In this document: positions 1 to 8,173 of the stretch, piece by piece
How positions within the stretch are numbered: position 1 is the first letter of the stretch
Layout: every line of letters starts with the position of its first letter
Source of the DNA: an uncultured Armatimonadota bacterium
Lineage (GTDB): Bacteria > Armatimonadota > Fimbriimonadia > Fimbriimonadales > Fimbriimonadaceae
NCBI GenBank assembly: GCA_903899015.1
Contig: CAIUHP010000107.1
Coordinates: forward strand, 39,287 to 103,286
Direction: 5' to 3'
DNA: 64,000 nt
Position numbers and translations under genes: made by a program
The notes under the pieces: model-generated
What the model saw: the letters and a program-made list of their open reading frames with translations, nothing else
Database searches by the model: none
What the model was told of the DNA's origin: nothing

Positions 1-828
1 GCTCAACGAATCGAGCGGTCGAAGTTTAGTTAGTGCTCCTGCCGCTTGGTTTGTTGTCGTTGGAACTGCCTTGAAAATCGTTATTGCGACGAGATCAAGA
101 TCTTGCCCAAATGTCTTTTGGAGCCAAACACCCGAAAGTCCATTTCGGTCGGTAAGGCGAACGGAATTACTGAAGAGTTTATTCTTCCGGCCGAGTTCCT
201 CTCGAACGCCGGGCGAGAGGTGCATTCCAAGCGTATTCGCTTCAAGAACAACGCTGCCATCGTTCATCTGCATGTCGTTAAGCAGAATGACGTAGGTCTC
301 TTGAACGGGCTTTTTGCTGGGAACTCGTGCCGCCTCCATCCCGACTGGAAGCGCCCAAGCAAGGACGTTCAGGTTTGTGTGGCTTGTGGGATGAATCGCT
401 CGTTGAAATCGATCTCGCGTTAGGTTGGGATTGGCTCGAATCACAACGCGCGCATAGTCTTCATCAAGGCGTGCGTTTTTGAGTCGGATATAGGCTTGGT
501 CAGCCCGTGATTCGGTGTCGATTCCGTAATGAACAATTGAAACGAGGTCTCGGTTTGGGCGGTACCAAGCGGCTTTTTCGCCCTTGTTGGGCGAGTAGAG
601 CAAATGAGTCAAGTACCGTTCTGCCGAGGCCAATGCTTGACGTTTGGTGCCGACAGGAACCGGTTTCAGACTGTTGGCAACCATGGACCAACTTGAGTCC
701 ACCAATACGATGAAGTGGCGGGGCCCGTCCGGTATCGTAATTTGGGTTTGTTGAGCACACGCAGTCGATGCAAACAATCCAAATACGAGAAAACTGAACC
801 ACTGTTTGAAGTATGGGTTCGTTTTCAT
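1..828 (-). CDS. Exported von Willebrand factor A domain protein (partial, C-terminus off the left edge)
   Basis: An open frame runs on the minus strand from an ATG at 828-826 to the window edge, giving 276 residues with no stop. Residues 1-25 form a signal peptide (positively charged start, FLVFGLFASTACAQ). A MIDAS-like DSSWSM motif follows at about residues 44-49, the hallmark of the metal-binding site of von Willebrand A domains, and hydrophobic strand segments such as TYVILLNDMQ fit the same fold. Family members usually bind ligands or serve as surface or periplasmic scaffolds; no partner can be named here. It diverges from the gene at 909, with about 80 nt between them that must hold both promoters. 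The complete length is unknown because the 3' end lies outside the window. Confidence 0.7.
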   Translation of the reverse strand, partial: MKTNPYFKQWFSFLVFGLFASTACAQQTQITIPDGPRHFIVLVDSSWSMVANSLKPVPVGTKRQALASAERYLTHLLYSPNKGEKAAWYRPNRDLVSIVHYGIDTESRADQAYIRLKNARLDEDYARVVIRANPNLTRDRFQRAIHPTSHTNLNVLAWALPVGMEAARVPSKKPVQETYVILLNDMQMNDGSVVLEANTLGMHLSPGVREELGRKNKLFSNSVRLTDRNGLSGVWLQKTFGQDLDLVAITIFKAVPTTTNQAAGALTKLRPLDSLS

Positions 829-908
829 CAAGACTTACTTTACGCTCGAAATCGCCAGATAGGTTCACTACCGAAGCAAAGTTTGGGCACGTTCCTTAAC
901 AGAGAAAT

Positions 909-3272
909 TTGTCATCAATTTGGGTTTTCGCGTGGGTAACCTTCGGCGGCATGTTGCTAGTTGCGTGCTTTGCCCTTTTCGCCATGACACCTCCGAAGTT
1001 TTCAGGATCGGCAGCGCTCGATGATGCCGTCAACCAAGCAATTCATGAACGCCGCATTCCCGGCGCAGTGCTCATCGTAGGCCACGATGGCCATATTGTG
1101 CATCGAAAAGCCTATGGCAATCGTGCAGAAACTCCCACCATTGAGCCGATGACACTCGACACCATCTTCGATTGTGCTTCGCTCACGAAAGTGGTTGCGA
1201 CAACTCCATGCTTGATGGAGCTGTTTGAGAAAGGGAAATTCCGCGTCAACGATAAGGTCACCGATTACATCCCAGAATTTCAGCATGGGGATAGCCCGGT
1301 TACGTTGCGTAATCTGATGACTCATTTCTCGGGCTTGCGACCAGATGTGGATCTCTCTCCCGCTTGGTCCGGATACGAGACCGGTATCCACCTTGCATGC
1401 ATTGATCCGCCAACAAGCGCTCCGAATCTCCATCACGTATACAGTGATATCAACTTCATCCTGCTCGGCGAACTCGTGCACCGTTTGAGTGGCGAGACGC
1501 TTGCGGCCTATGCCAAAAAGCACGTGTTTGAGCCGCTTGGAATGAAAGATTCCATGTTTCAACCTCCCGCGTCTCTCATTCCGCGTATCGCGCCAACTGA
1601 AAAACTGCCTAAGTCAGGCGAACTTTTACGAGGCGTGGTTCATGATCCTACCGCACGAAACATGGGTGGAATCGCGGGCCACGCGGGTCTGTTTTCGACC
1701 GGGGATGACCTCGCCCGTTACTGTCAGATGATGCTGAATCTCGGGGAGCTAGACCACCACCGGATCGTTAGTAAGCTGACCGTCGAGAAATTCACGCGTC
1801 CTCAGACTCCGTCGGATCAGCCGGTTCTCAGAGGCTTAGGATGGGATATTGATTCTCCTTACTCAGGCAATCGAGGAGAGTTGTTCCCAATCGGGTCATA
1901 TGGCCACACCGGTTTCACCGGCACATCCATTTGGATCGATCCGACGAGCAAAACGTTTGTGATTCTGCTAACGAATGCGATCCACAACGGACCCCGACCT
2001 TCGATGCTAGCCCTGCGTTCCAAAGTCGCCACGATTACTGCGGCGTCTCTTGGAATGACTGCAAGAAGGGTCGCCTTAGATGGCTACAACGACACGATCA
2101 ACTACGTTGGACGTCGCCGAGTCGTCGAACATCAAGGAGCTACTTTAACCGGTCTGGATGTATTAGAAGCTTCTGGATTTGAGCCTTTCATTGGTAAGAA
2201 GATTGGCTTGATCACCAACCACACCGGTTTAGATCATAGCGGTCGCCGCAATGTAGATCTATTCGTGGGAGCAGGCATTAAGGTTGGAGCGCTCTTTTCG
2301 CCCGAACATGGATGGGCCGGTGCGGTCGATCATCCTGGGGTTAAGGATACAACCGACGCCGTAACAGGCATCCCAGTTCACAGTCTCTACGGAGATACGA
2401 TGCGCCCAACTATGGACATGCTCCATGGACTGGACGCGCTTGTTTTCGATATTCAGGACATTGGAGTACGTTTCTATACCTACGAAACGACGATGGCCTA
2501 CGCCATGGAATCGGCTGCACAAGCTCATATTCCGTTTTATGTTTTGGACCGCCCCAACCCAATCAGCGGTGTACGGGTAGAAGGCCCCCTCATGGATGCC
2601 GCGAACACTTCTTTTGTGGGCTATCTTGCAGGAATGCCGGTGCGTCATGGTTTGACAATTGGAGAACTGGCCACGTACTTTAACTCAGAGAACAAGATCG
2701 GCGCAGAACTCCATATCATCAGAATGCAGAACTGGGATCGAGGCGACTTCCTTGATTCCACAAACGTGCCTTGGGTGAACCCGTCACCCAACATGCGAAG
2801 TCTGAATGCGGCTTTGCTCTATCCTGGGCTTTGTCTTCTGGAATATTCGTCAAACGTTTCCATGGGTAGGGGCACTGACTCACCGTTTGAACAAATTGGA
2901 GCTGACTTCATCGATGGCCGGAAGCTATCCGCTTTCCTGAATCGAAGAGGATTGCCGGGAGTACGAACTTATCCCACAAGCTTCACACCGACCACTTCGA
3001 AATTCGAAGGAGTTCGCGTGGAAGGAGTTCGATTTGTCATTACCGATCGGGAGAACATGGATTCCGTTCGAGTTGGACTTGAACTCGCGGTTGCATTGGA
3101 ACGGCTCTATCCAGGGAAAGTGAATTTTGACGCGAACAAACGCCTTATCGGAAGCAGTGAAGTGATCAAGCAGATTCAAGACGCCACGGATGCCGACGAC
3201 ATCCAAGACTCCTATCAACCTGCACTCAGCAAGTTCAAAAAGGAGCGGGAGAAGTATCTGCTGTATAAGTAG
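909..3272 (+). CDS. Fusion of AmiE-like serine hydrolase and NamZ-like exo-N-acetylmuramidase (DUF1343)
   Basis: This 787-residue protein begins at a TTG. A hydrophobic N-terminal segment (residues 5-26) suggests export or membrane anchoring. Residues about 35-400 are a beta-lactamase/penicillin-binding-protein-type serine hydrolase: S91-x-x-K94 (SLTK), Y178-S-D180 and H333-T-G335 correspond to the SxxK, YxN and KTG motifs. Residues about 414-780 match DUF1343, including SPEHG (465-468 region), DIQDIGVRFYTY and LDRPNP. In Bacillus, separate AmiE and NamZ proteins act together in muropeptide recycling, so the fusion suggests one protein that trims peptides and removes N-acetylmuramic acid from cell-wall fragments. 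The family assignment is strong; the substrate is inferred. The intergenic repeat cluster lies downstream. Confidence 0.85.
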   Translation: MSSIWVFAWVTFGGMLLVACFALFAMTPPKFSGSAALDDAVNQAIHERRIPGAVLIVGHDGHIVHRKAYGNRAETPTIEPMTLDTIFDCASLTKVVATTPCLMELFEKGKFRVNDKVTDYIPEFQHGDSPVTLRNLMTHFSGLRPDVDLSPAWSGYETGIHLACIDPPTSAPNLHHVYSDINFILLGELVHRLSGETLAAYAKKHVFEPLGMKDSMFQPPASLIPRIAPTEKLPKSGELLRGVVHDPTARNMGGIAGHAGLFSTGDDLARYCQMMLNLGELDHHRIVSKLTVEKFTRPQTPSDQPVLRGLGWDIDSPYSGNRGELFPIGSYGHTGFTGTSIWIDPTSKTFVILLTNAIHNGPRPSMLALRSKVATITAASLGMTARRVALDGYNDTINYVGRRRVVEHQGATLTGLDVLEASGFEPFIGKKIGLITNHTGLDHSGRRNVDLFVGAGIKVGALFSPEHGWAGAVDHPGVKDTTDAVTGIPVHSLYGDTMRPTMDMLHGLDALVFDIQDIGVRFYTYETTMAYAMESAAQAHIPFYVLDRPNPISGVRVEGPLMDAANTSFVGYLAGMPVRHGLTIGELATYFNSENKIGAELHIIRMQNWDRGDFLDSTNVPWVNPSPNMRSLNAALLYPGLCLLEYSSNVSMGRGTDSPFEQIGADFIDGRKLSAFLNRRGLPGVRTYPTSFTPTTSKFEGVRVEGVRFVITDRENMDSVRVGLELAVALERLYPGKVNFDANKRLIGSSEVIKQIQDATDADDIQDSYQPALSKFKKEREKYLLYK

Positions 3273-3328
3273 GGTCGGGGGGATCGGGGTTTCGCATAGT
3301 GATGGAGTAATGGTTCAGAAAATCGGGA

Positions 3329-3394
3329 TTTGGCCAGTGGGCTCCACTACCCGTTTACACAAGCTCCCGTAGCCGCCGGATGGTCGTACCGGCG
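3329..3394 (-). repeat. Dispersed hairpin repeat, copy A
   Basis: On the plus strand it reads as a 17-nt block beginning TTTGGCC (3329-3345), a 21-nt spacer, then a 28-nt core (3367-3394). The core has a perfect 6-bp stem CGCCGG/CCGGCG around the 9-nt loop ATGGTCGTA. Orientation is called minus relative to copy F. Confidence 0.75.
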
Positions 3395-3469
3395 TTTTGC
3401 TTTCTGCACTCTGAAACTCATGGGTCATGTGGAATCCAAATACGGGACTCAATCGATGACGAATCGAAA

Positions 3470-3535
3470 TTTGGCCGATGGTCACCTCTATCCGTTTTCG
3501 GGAGTCGCTGTAGCCGCAGGTGGTTCGTGCCTGCG
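3470..3535 (-). repeat. Dispersed hairpin repeat, copy B
   Basis: Same architecture as copy A: TTTGGCCGATGGTCACC at 3470-3486, a 21-nt spacer, and a core at 3508-3535 with stem CGCAGG/CCTGCG and loop TGGTTCGTG. The loop is the exact reverse complement of the loop in copy F, while the stem has a different sequence that still pairs. Confidence 0.8.
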
Positions 3536-3621
3536 CGACGGGACTTGGAGGCGATTTCGCGTTGGAATCGCGGCGCCAAAGCAGCGGCAGTTTAGGAAAC
3601 GCTCGGTGGTTCCAAGTAAAA

Positions 3622-3685
3622 CGGAGGCACGAATCACGCGCCTACAGGGGCTCTGGTTGACATAAAAAGGAGACCATTGACAATG
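3622..3685 (+). repeat. Dispersed hairpin repeat, copy C, inverted relative to A and B
   Basis: The core CGGAGGCACGAATCACG... (3622-3647) is followed by exactly 21 nt and then GGAGACCATTGACAATG (3669-3685). Compared with the other copies the right arm of the core stem is shortened, so the 6-bp stem is lost. The distal block instead pairs as CCATTG/CAATGG. Confidence 0.75.
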
Positions 3686-3692
3686 GCTGTTT
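3662..3692 (-). terminator. Probable terminator of the minus-strand gene ending at 3721
   Basis: On the minus strand CCATTG-T-CAATGG is followed by TCTCCTTTTT, a short stem with a U-rich tail some 30 nt past the stop codon. It is built from the distal block of repeat copy C. Confidence 0.5.
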
Positions 3693-3720
3693 TGTCTTAC
3701 GCCACATCTCTCCTCGCCTT

Positions 3721-4416
3721 TTACACATCCCCGTACGCATGCACAATCTCGCAGATTTTGCGGAGTTTGGACTCGACGTCGCCTCCGGCGGCTTTGAGAC
3801 TGTCGGCGTCGATGGTTAGAGGAGCGCCTAGGACGACGAGCGGTGCACCGTATTCGGGGCATTGGATGGCTTGCTCAATGCTTAGGCCACCTACGGCTTG
3901 GACGGGGACGTGTACTGCTTGAACAACTTCACGTAATTGATCCAAAGGATTGGGGGGACGGTGCCCGGCAGCGGCGATGCCTCGGCGCTCGTCGTAGCCG
4001 ACGTGATGAATGACGAAATCGCAGCCTAGGTCGGCGAGCATCTTGGCCCCGTCGACCATATTAGGGCAACCGAGGTTGTCTCCCATGACTTTCACACCAA
4101 AGTCCCGCCCACCCTTAATCATGATCTTGACCGTTTCGACGTGGGCACGAGCCATCACGACCACGTGGGTGGCACCGGCTTTCGCCATCAGTTCGCACTC
4201 TAGCCATCCGCCGTCCATCGTCTTAAGGTCGGCAACGATTGGTACGTCAGGTCCGAATTCGGCTCGGAGCGCTCGGACTCCGTGCATGCCCTCCGCGATA
4301 ATCAACGGGGTTCCGGCTTCGAGCCAGTCCACACCGGCCCGCAACGCCATGTGAGCCGTTTCAATCGCTTCCGGAATGCTCGTTAAATCGAGAGAGATCT
4401 GTACTACTGTCTTCAT
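3721..4416 (-). CDS. HPS/KGPDC-type enzyme (orotidine-phosphate decarboxylase superfamily)
   Basis: The 231-residue TIM-barrel protein carries the D63-x-K65-x-x-D68 signature (DLKTMDGG) of the 3-hexulose-6-phosphate synthase / 3-keto-L-gulonate-6-phosphate decarboxylase group, plus LEAGTPLIIAEG around residues 32-43. Members either condense formaldehyde with ribulose 5-phosphate or decarboxylate 3-keto-L-gulonate 6-phosphate, and these cannot be told apart from motifs alone. It is the last gene of a minus-strand set, 13 nt behind a sugar-epimerase gene, with a GGAG ribosome-binding site just upstream. Pairing with an epimerase resembles the ascorbate (Ula) pathway and favours the decarboxylase role. 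No 6-phospho-3-hexuloisomerase is nearby, which argues against formaldehyde fixation. Confidence 0.75.
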   Translation of the reverse strand: MKTVVQISLDLTSIPEAIETAHMALRAGVDWLEAGTPLIIAEGMHGVRALRAEFGPDVPIVADLKTMDGGWLECELMAKAGATHVVVMARAHVETVKIMIKGGRDFGVKVMGDNLGCPNMVDGAKMLADLGCDFVIHHVGYDERRGIAAAGHRPPNPLDQLREVVQAVHVPVQAVGGLSIEQAIQCPEYGAPLVVLGAPLTIDADSLKAAGGDVESKLRKICEIVHAYGDV

Positions 4417-4429
4417 TGACTACTCCAAC

Positions 4430-5335
4430 CTAAACCAAGCCGTGTTGAGCCATTTTGACTCGAAGAAAATCCGCGGAGAGTTTGAGATGCTCCATACCCA
4501 CGACAGGATCCTGACCATCTTCAATGCTCACCCAACCATCGAACCCAACTCCGGCAAGAATCGAGAAAATGGCATCGTAATCATTCATGCCTTGGCCGAT
4601 AATTCCGTGCTTTAAGATTCCCGCGTAGCCTTGCATTGGGTGGGCATCCATGAGTTTAAGGTCCTCAAAGGTTGCTCCACCCTCGAAATAACGGTCGCTC
4701 GCGTGCATGGTCACCACCCGGTGTTTGACTGCTTCGAGCAGTTCGACAGGGTCATCGCCCGCGACTACAGCGTTGGAGGGATCGTAGTTGACTCCGAAAT
4801 GGGGAGATTCTCCCACTGCGTCTAGAAGCGTAAGGAAGGCGTCTCGCTTCTGAGCCAATTCGGGATAGATCCAGAAGCTGTCTTTATAGTGGTTTTCCAA
4901 GATCAAGACAACGCCGTGCTTCTCCGCATGAGGAATGCATTCCTTAATGCATTCAGCTGCGTAACGGATTCCTTGTTCAAGCGTGACTTCCGGTCGTCGC
5001 TGGCCAGATAGGACTCGGCAATACTTGCCACCCATAAATGCCGTTGCCTCGATGCTCTTCTTCTGTCGGGCAATCTCCTCTTGTCGACCCTCGACTTCGG
5101 GTTTCGTAAAGTCGGGAGAACAGCACATCATGGGAATCGTCAGTCCATGACCCTCTGCTTGATTTCGCAGGGCAAGCATATGGTCTGGGTCACCGACGGG
5201 GGTGAAATTGATGAAGAACTCGAGACCATCAATATCGAGTTCGGCTGCCGCCAACTCGATCCAATCCTCAGGAGTCATCGTTCGTTCGACGCAGATTGTT
5301 TCAAGGAAGCATTTTGGAAAAGCAGCGAGTGGCAT
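4430..5335 (-). CDS. Sugar-phosphate isomerase/epimerase, xylose-isomerase-like TIM barrel
   Basis: This 301-residue protein belongs to the AP endonuclease 2 / xylose isomerase-like TIM-barrel family. The four expected metal ligands are visible: E147 (LENH), D185 (NYDPSN), H211 (MHASD) and E272 (SIEDG). Such enzymes epimerise or isomerise keto-sugars or their phosphates in the cytoplasm, and no signal peptide is present. It sits between the GH31 gene (41-nt gap) and the HPS/KGPDC-type gene (13-nt gap), so the set probably works on a sugar released by the GH31 enzyme. The exact substrate is not deducible; UlaE-like 3-epimerase and hydroxypyruvate-isomerase-like roles are both possible. Confidence 0.75.
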   Translation of the reverse strand: MPLAAFPKCFLETICVERTMTPEDWIELAAAELDIDGLEFFINFTPVGDPDHMLALRNQAEGHGLTIPMMCCSPDFTKPEVEGRQEEIARQKKSIEATAFMGGKYCRVLSGQRRPEVTLEQGIRYAAECIKECIPHAEKHGVVLILENHYKDSFWIYPELAQKRDAFLTLLDAVGESPHFGVNYDPSNAVVAGDDPVELLEAVKHRVVTMHASDRYFEGGATFEDLKLMDAHPMQGYAGILKHGIIGQGMNDYDAIFSILAGVGFDGWVSIEDGQDPVVGMEHLKLSADFLRVKMAQHGLV

Positions 5336-5376
5336 AAGTTCAAATAGCAGATTCTAGGTCAGGAGTCCAAACTCCT

Positions 5377-8142
5377 TCATGGCTTTGCTATCACTCGTTT
5401 GGAGCCATCGTAATGAACCGTCTGGGGTGTCGAGCGTTTGGAATCGGAAACGAAGACAACTGTGAATGTGCGCTCTTGTTTCATACCGGGGAAGGAGCCC
5501 TTTCTTGAACCGATCGTGAGTTGGCCTTTTCGTTCGTCCCAGGCCAGAGGAATGACCGCCCATTCCCCCTTTTCGTACCGGTAGCTGGTTCCATCGTCGT
5601 CGTACAGGTTGAATTTTCCGTTTGCACCGGTATAGACCGTGAGCGTGATGGGTCCTTCTGGATCTTGGCTGGTGTACTGGATGTCTTGACCGGTGGGCAC
5701 GATTGAGCCAGCTTTGACGAAGAGTGGAATTTCGTCGTAGGGCGCGGGAGCAACAACATCTTTACCACCCTCTTGCCAGCTAGATGTCCAGTAGTCGTAC
5801 CAACCGCCTGGCGTAATCGGGAGGACCACCATCCTCTTGGATGCCTTATACGATGTTATGGGATTGACTAAGAAAGATGGCCCAAACATATATTGATCGG
5901 AAATATTCTTTACTCGTTGGTCTTCCGGAAAGTCCATCACCAACGGCCGCATGATGGTGCCATGTTCACGATGTACCATTCCTTCGACTCCATAGATGTA
6001 CGGTAGGAGACGATAGCGTAGTCGGTCAAATTTACGTTGAGCTTGGTATGCAGGACTCGTTTCGCCTCCGAATTGCCACATTTCGCGAAAAGGTGCTTCG
6101 CCGTGGACCCGAAGGAATGGCACGAATGTCGCGAACTCGAACCAACGTGTGTTGAGCTCTGCCCACTCCTCCTTGTCTTCCGGTTTTGCGTTCCGATTCG
6201 AGAACCGAAATGGAACGGAAAATCCCCCGCTGTCCATTGTCCAGTAGGGAACACCGGAAAGGCTAAAGCTCAGACCGGCTGCGATCTGCTTGCGCATAGC
6301 CGTCCAAGTGGAGGTGATGTCTCCCGACCAACTCGCAGTTCCTAGGCGTTGCTGTCCCGCATAACCTGAGCGGGTGAGGATAAAGACGCGCTTATCCGGT
6401 GCATCCTTTCTCTGTCCCTCATAAATCGCTTGCGCATTGACTAGCGGGTAAGCATTGAGGACTCGGGACGCGGTCCCCAATGCGGTGGGATTCATGTGGG
6501 TTTTGGTTTCCGCCAAAGTAGGGGTTGGAAGTAAGTCGGGCTCGCTCGCATCCATCCACCAGGCATCGATATCTTTGGACATCAGTTCACGATTGGCTTG
6601 TTTCCAGAATAGCTGTCGTGCGGCAGGATTGAATGCATCGTAAAACGTGTATCGATGCTGGGTCCAGTCTTGTAAGCCTTCCTTCAAGTTCGGTTGGAAT
6701 AGGTAGCCGCGCGAATTCATGGCTTCGAAGTTCGCTGTTCCAGGATAGAACTTCGGCCAAACCGAGATCATAAGCTTGGCGTGATGATCGTGAATAGCTT
6801 TGATCCAACCGATTGGATCAGGAAATCTAGCCGGATCAAATTGATGGGAGCCCCATTCGTCTGCCTTCCAATAAAACCAATCCTGGACAATGGTGTCGAA
6901 TGGAAGATTCCTCGAACGAAACCCATTCACCACGTCCAAACTCTGTTTCTGAGTTTCGTATCGCTGACGGGACTGGAATAGCCCGAACGCCCATCGCGGC
7001 AGCATCGTGGCCTGACCCGTAAGTTGTCGATAACCACCGATGACTTGGTCTATGCTTGGCCCGTAAGCAAAGTAATAGTCGGTGCCATCGCCGACCTCCG
7101 ACGAGAGCGAAGTGCTCGGCTGATGGGAGGGAGTCTTCCAGTTGAGTTGGAAATTGGGCTGGCCTTGATCGGCTTGATACTCAATTTTGATTGGAACGTG
7201 CTGTCCCGCGATGAGATGGATCTTCGCCATGTCATACCAAGGGAGCCAGCTTTGCCTCCAATGATTCATGGCTAACCCGTACGAGATCCAAACCTTGATA
7301 CCGCTGTGAGAAAAGGATTGAAATTGGTAGTCGCCTGATTCAGGAGCAACGATGGAGCCTTGCCAACGAACACTAAACGCGCCGCGCGGGAACCCCGGAA
7401 TCGTTGAAGGGCGCTCGGTAAGGTTGAACTTGGATTCTTGGCGGCTCACCACCCATTTGTTGAAGTTTGCGCCCGAAAAATAGCTTGCGGTCAGGCCGCC
7501 AAATTTGCCATCGAGGCCGATTTGATTGATAGCGGGAATCGGTTCAAAGGGACGCAGATCACCGAATCGTGTGAACGAAGGGTTGTCCCAAAGAATGCCG
7601 TAACCCTTGCTTGATGTCAAAAATGGTAGCGCGATGGATGTGTTGTGTTGCCACAGATCAAGGTCATATCCTTTGACATCCAGCAGGCCAAGTTGGTTTT
7701 CTCCAAGACCATAAAGTGCTTCGTCGGGTTGCGTCATCCACTGCTGCCGCACGTGGAAAGTGTTTTCTCCCTGGACTGTTGCGGGAGTTAATTCGCGGCC
7801 CTGCTCCAGTTCACTGGCGAGTCGATTTCCTTTGAGATCGAAGAACGAGACCGCGGACGACTTACGATCAACTTGTACTTTGAGAGCAGAAGTGGTCAGT
7901 ATCCATTCGGTGGGACGGCTCTCTAGTTTCCACTTTGTCGGTGGCAAAGGCGTTTGAGGCAGTACCGCAAAGCTTGGGTGTCCGAAAAACGATTGATCTC
8001 TACCAAACGCAACCCGGATGACTCGGTCCGTAATGGGAGTGATATTTAAAAATCCTCCGTGGGTCGCCAAAGTGAGACCATCGGTAGCTCTGACACAAGT
8101 AGCCGCCAATGCGAAAACTGTGACCGCGACGAATCGATTCAT
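5377..8142 (-). CDS. Exported GH31 glycoside hydrolase with inserted PA14 domain, alpha-xylosidase-like
   Basis: The ATG at 8142 is chosen because it begins a clear signal peptide (MNRFVAVTVFALAATCVRA); the frame stays open 25 codons further upstream. The mature enzyme has a GH31 N-terminal beta-sandwich, a PA14 insertion at about residues 216-340 (GLTASYFSG ... GDYQFQSFSHSGIKVW), and the GH31 barrel. The nucleophile D531 lies in WWMDASEPD and the acid/base D608 in WSGDITSTW. Insertion of PA14 ahead of the barrel and the WWMDASEPD motif resemble Cellvibrio Xyl31A, an alpha-xylosidase acting on xyloglucan oligosaccharides, so alpha-xylosidase is the preferred guess over alpha-glucosidase. It is 31 nt behind the permease gene and 41 nt ahead of the epimerase gene. 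Confidence 0.85.
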   Translation of the reverse strand: MNRFVAVTVFALAATCVRATDGLTLATHGGFLNITPITDRVIRVAFGRDQSFFGHPSFAVLPQTPLPPTKWKLESRPTEWILTTSALKVQVDRKSSAVSFFDLKGNRLASELEQGRELTPATVQGENTFHVRQQWMTQPDEALYGLGENQLGLLDVKGYDLDLWQHNTSIALPFLTSSKGYGILWDNPSFTRFGDLRPFEPIPAINQIGLDGKFGGLTASYFSGANFNKWVVSRQESKFNLTERPSTIPGFPRGAFSVRWQGSIVAPESGDYQFQSFSHSGIKVWISYGLAMNHWRQSWLPWYDMAKIHLIAGQHVPIKIEYQADQGQPNFQLNWKTPSHQPSTSLSSEVGDGTDYYFAYGPSIDQVIGGYRQLTGQATMLPRWAFGLFQSRQRYETQKQSLDVVNGFRSRNLPFDTIVQDWFYWKADEWGSHQFDPARFPDPIGWIKAIHDHHAKLMISVWPKFYPGTANFEAMNSRGYLFQPNLKEGLQDWTQHRYTFYDAFNPAARQLFWKQANRELMSKDIDAWWMDASEPDLLPTPTLAETKTHMNPTALGTASRVLNAYPLVNAQAIYEGQRKDAPDKRVFILTRSGYAGQQRLGTASWSGDITSTWTAMRKQIAAGLSFSLSGVPYWTMDSGGFSVPFRFSNRNAKPEDKEEWAELNTRWFEFATFVPFLRVHGEAPFREMWQFGGETSPAYQAQRKFDRLRYRLLPYIYGVEGMVHREHGTIMRPLVMDFPEDQRVKNISDQYMFGPSFLVNPITSYKASKRMVVLPITPGGWYDYWTSSWQEGGKDVVAPAPYDEIPLFVKAGSIVPTGQDIQYTSQDPEGPITLTVYTGANGKFNLYDDDGTSYRYEKGEWAVIPLAWDERKGQLTIGSRKGSFPGMKQERTFTVVFVSDSKRSTPQTVHYDGSKRVIAKP

Positions 8143-8173
8143 GTTAAGAGGAGTCGTTCCAGAATAGAGACGT

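Larger units (their letters stand above)
3273..3720. other. Intergenic region between convergent genes, occupied by three hairpin repeats
   Basis: No credible gene is visible in this 448-bp stretch. It carries three copies of the dispersed hairpin repeat, two in direct orientation (3329-3394 and 3470-3535) and one inverted (3622-3685). The last copy doubles as a terminator-like structure for the minus-strand gene ending at 3721. Confidence 0.7.

Noticed and set aside
3508..3535. tRNA-like T-arm in the repeat loop (GGTTCG)
   Set aside because: The loop resembles a tRNA T-loop, but no acceptor, D or anticodon arms can be built around any copy.
3329..3685. CRISPR array
   Set aside because: The repeats have a fixed 21-nt internal spacer and irregular distances between copies, occur in both orientations and are far apart; no cas genes are present.
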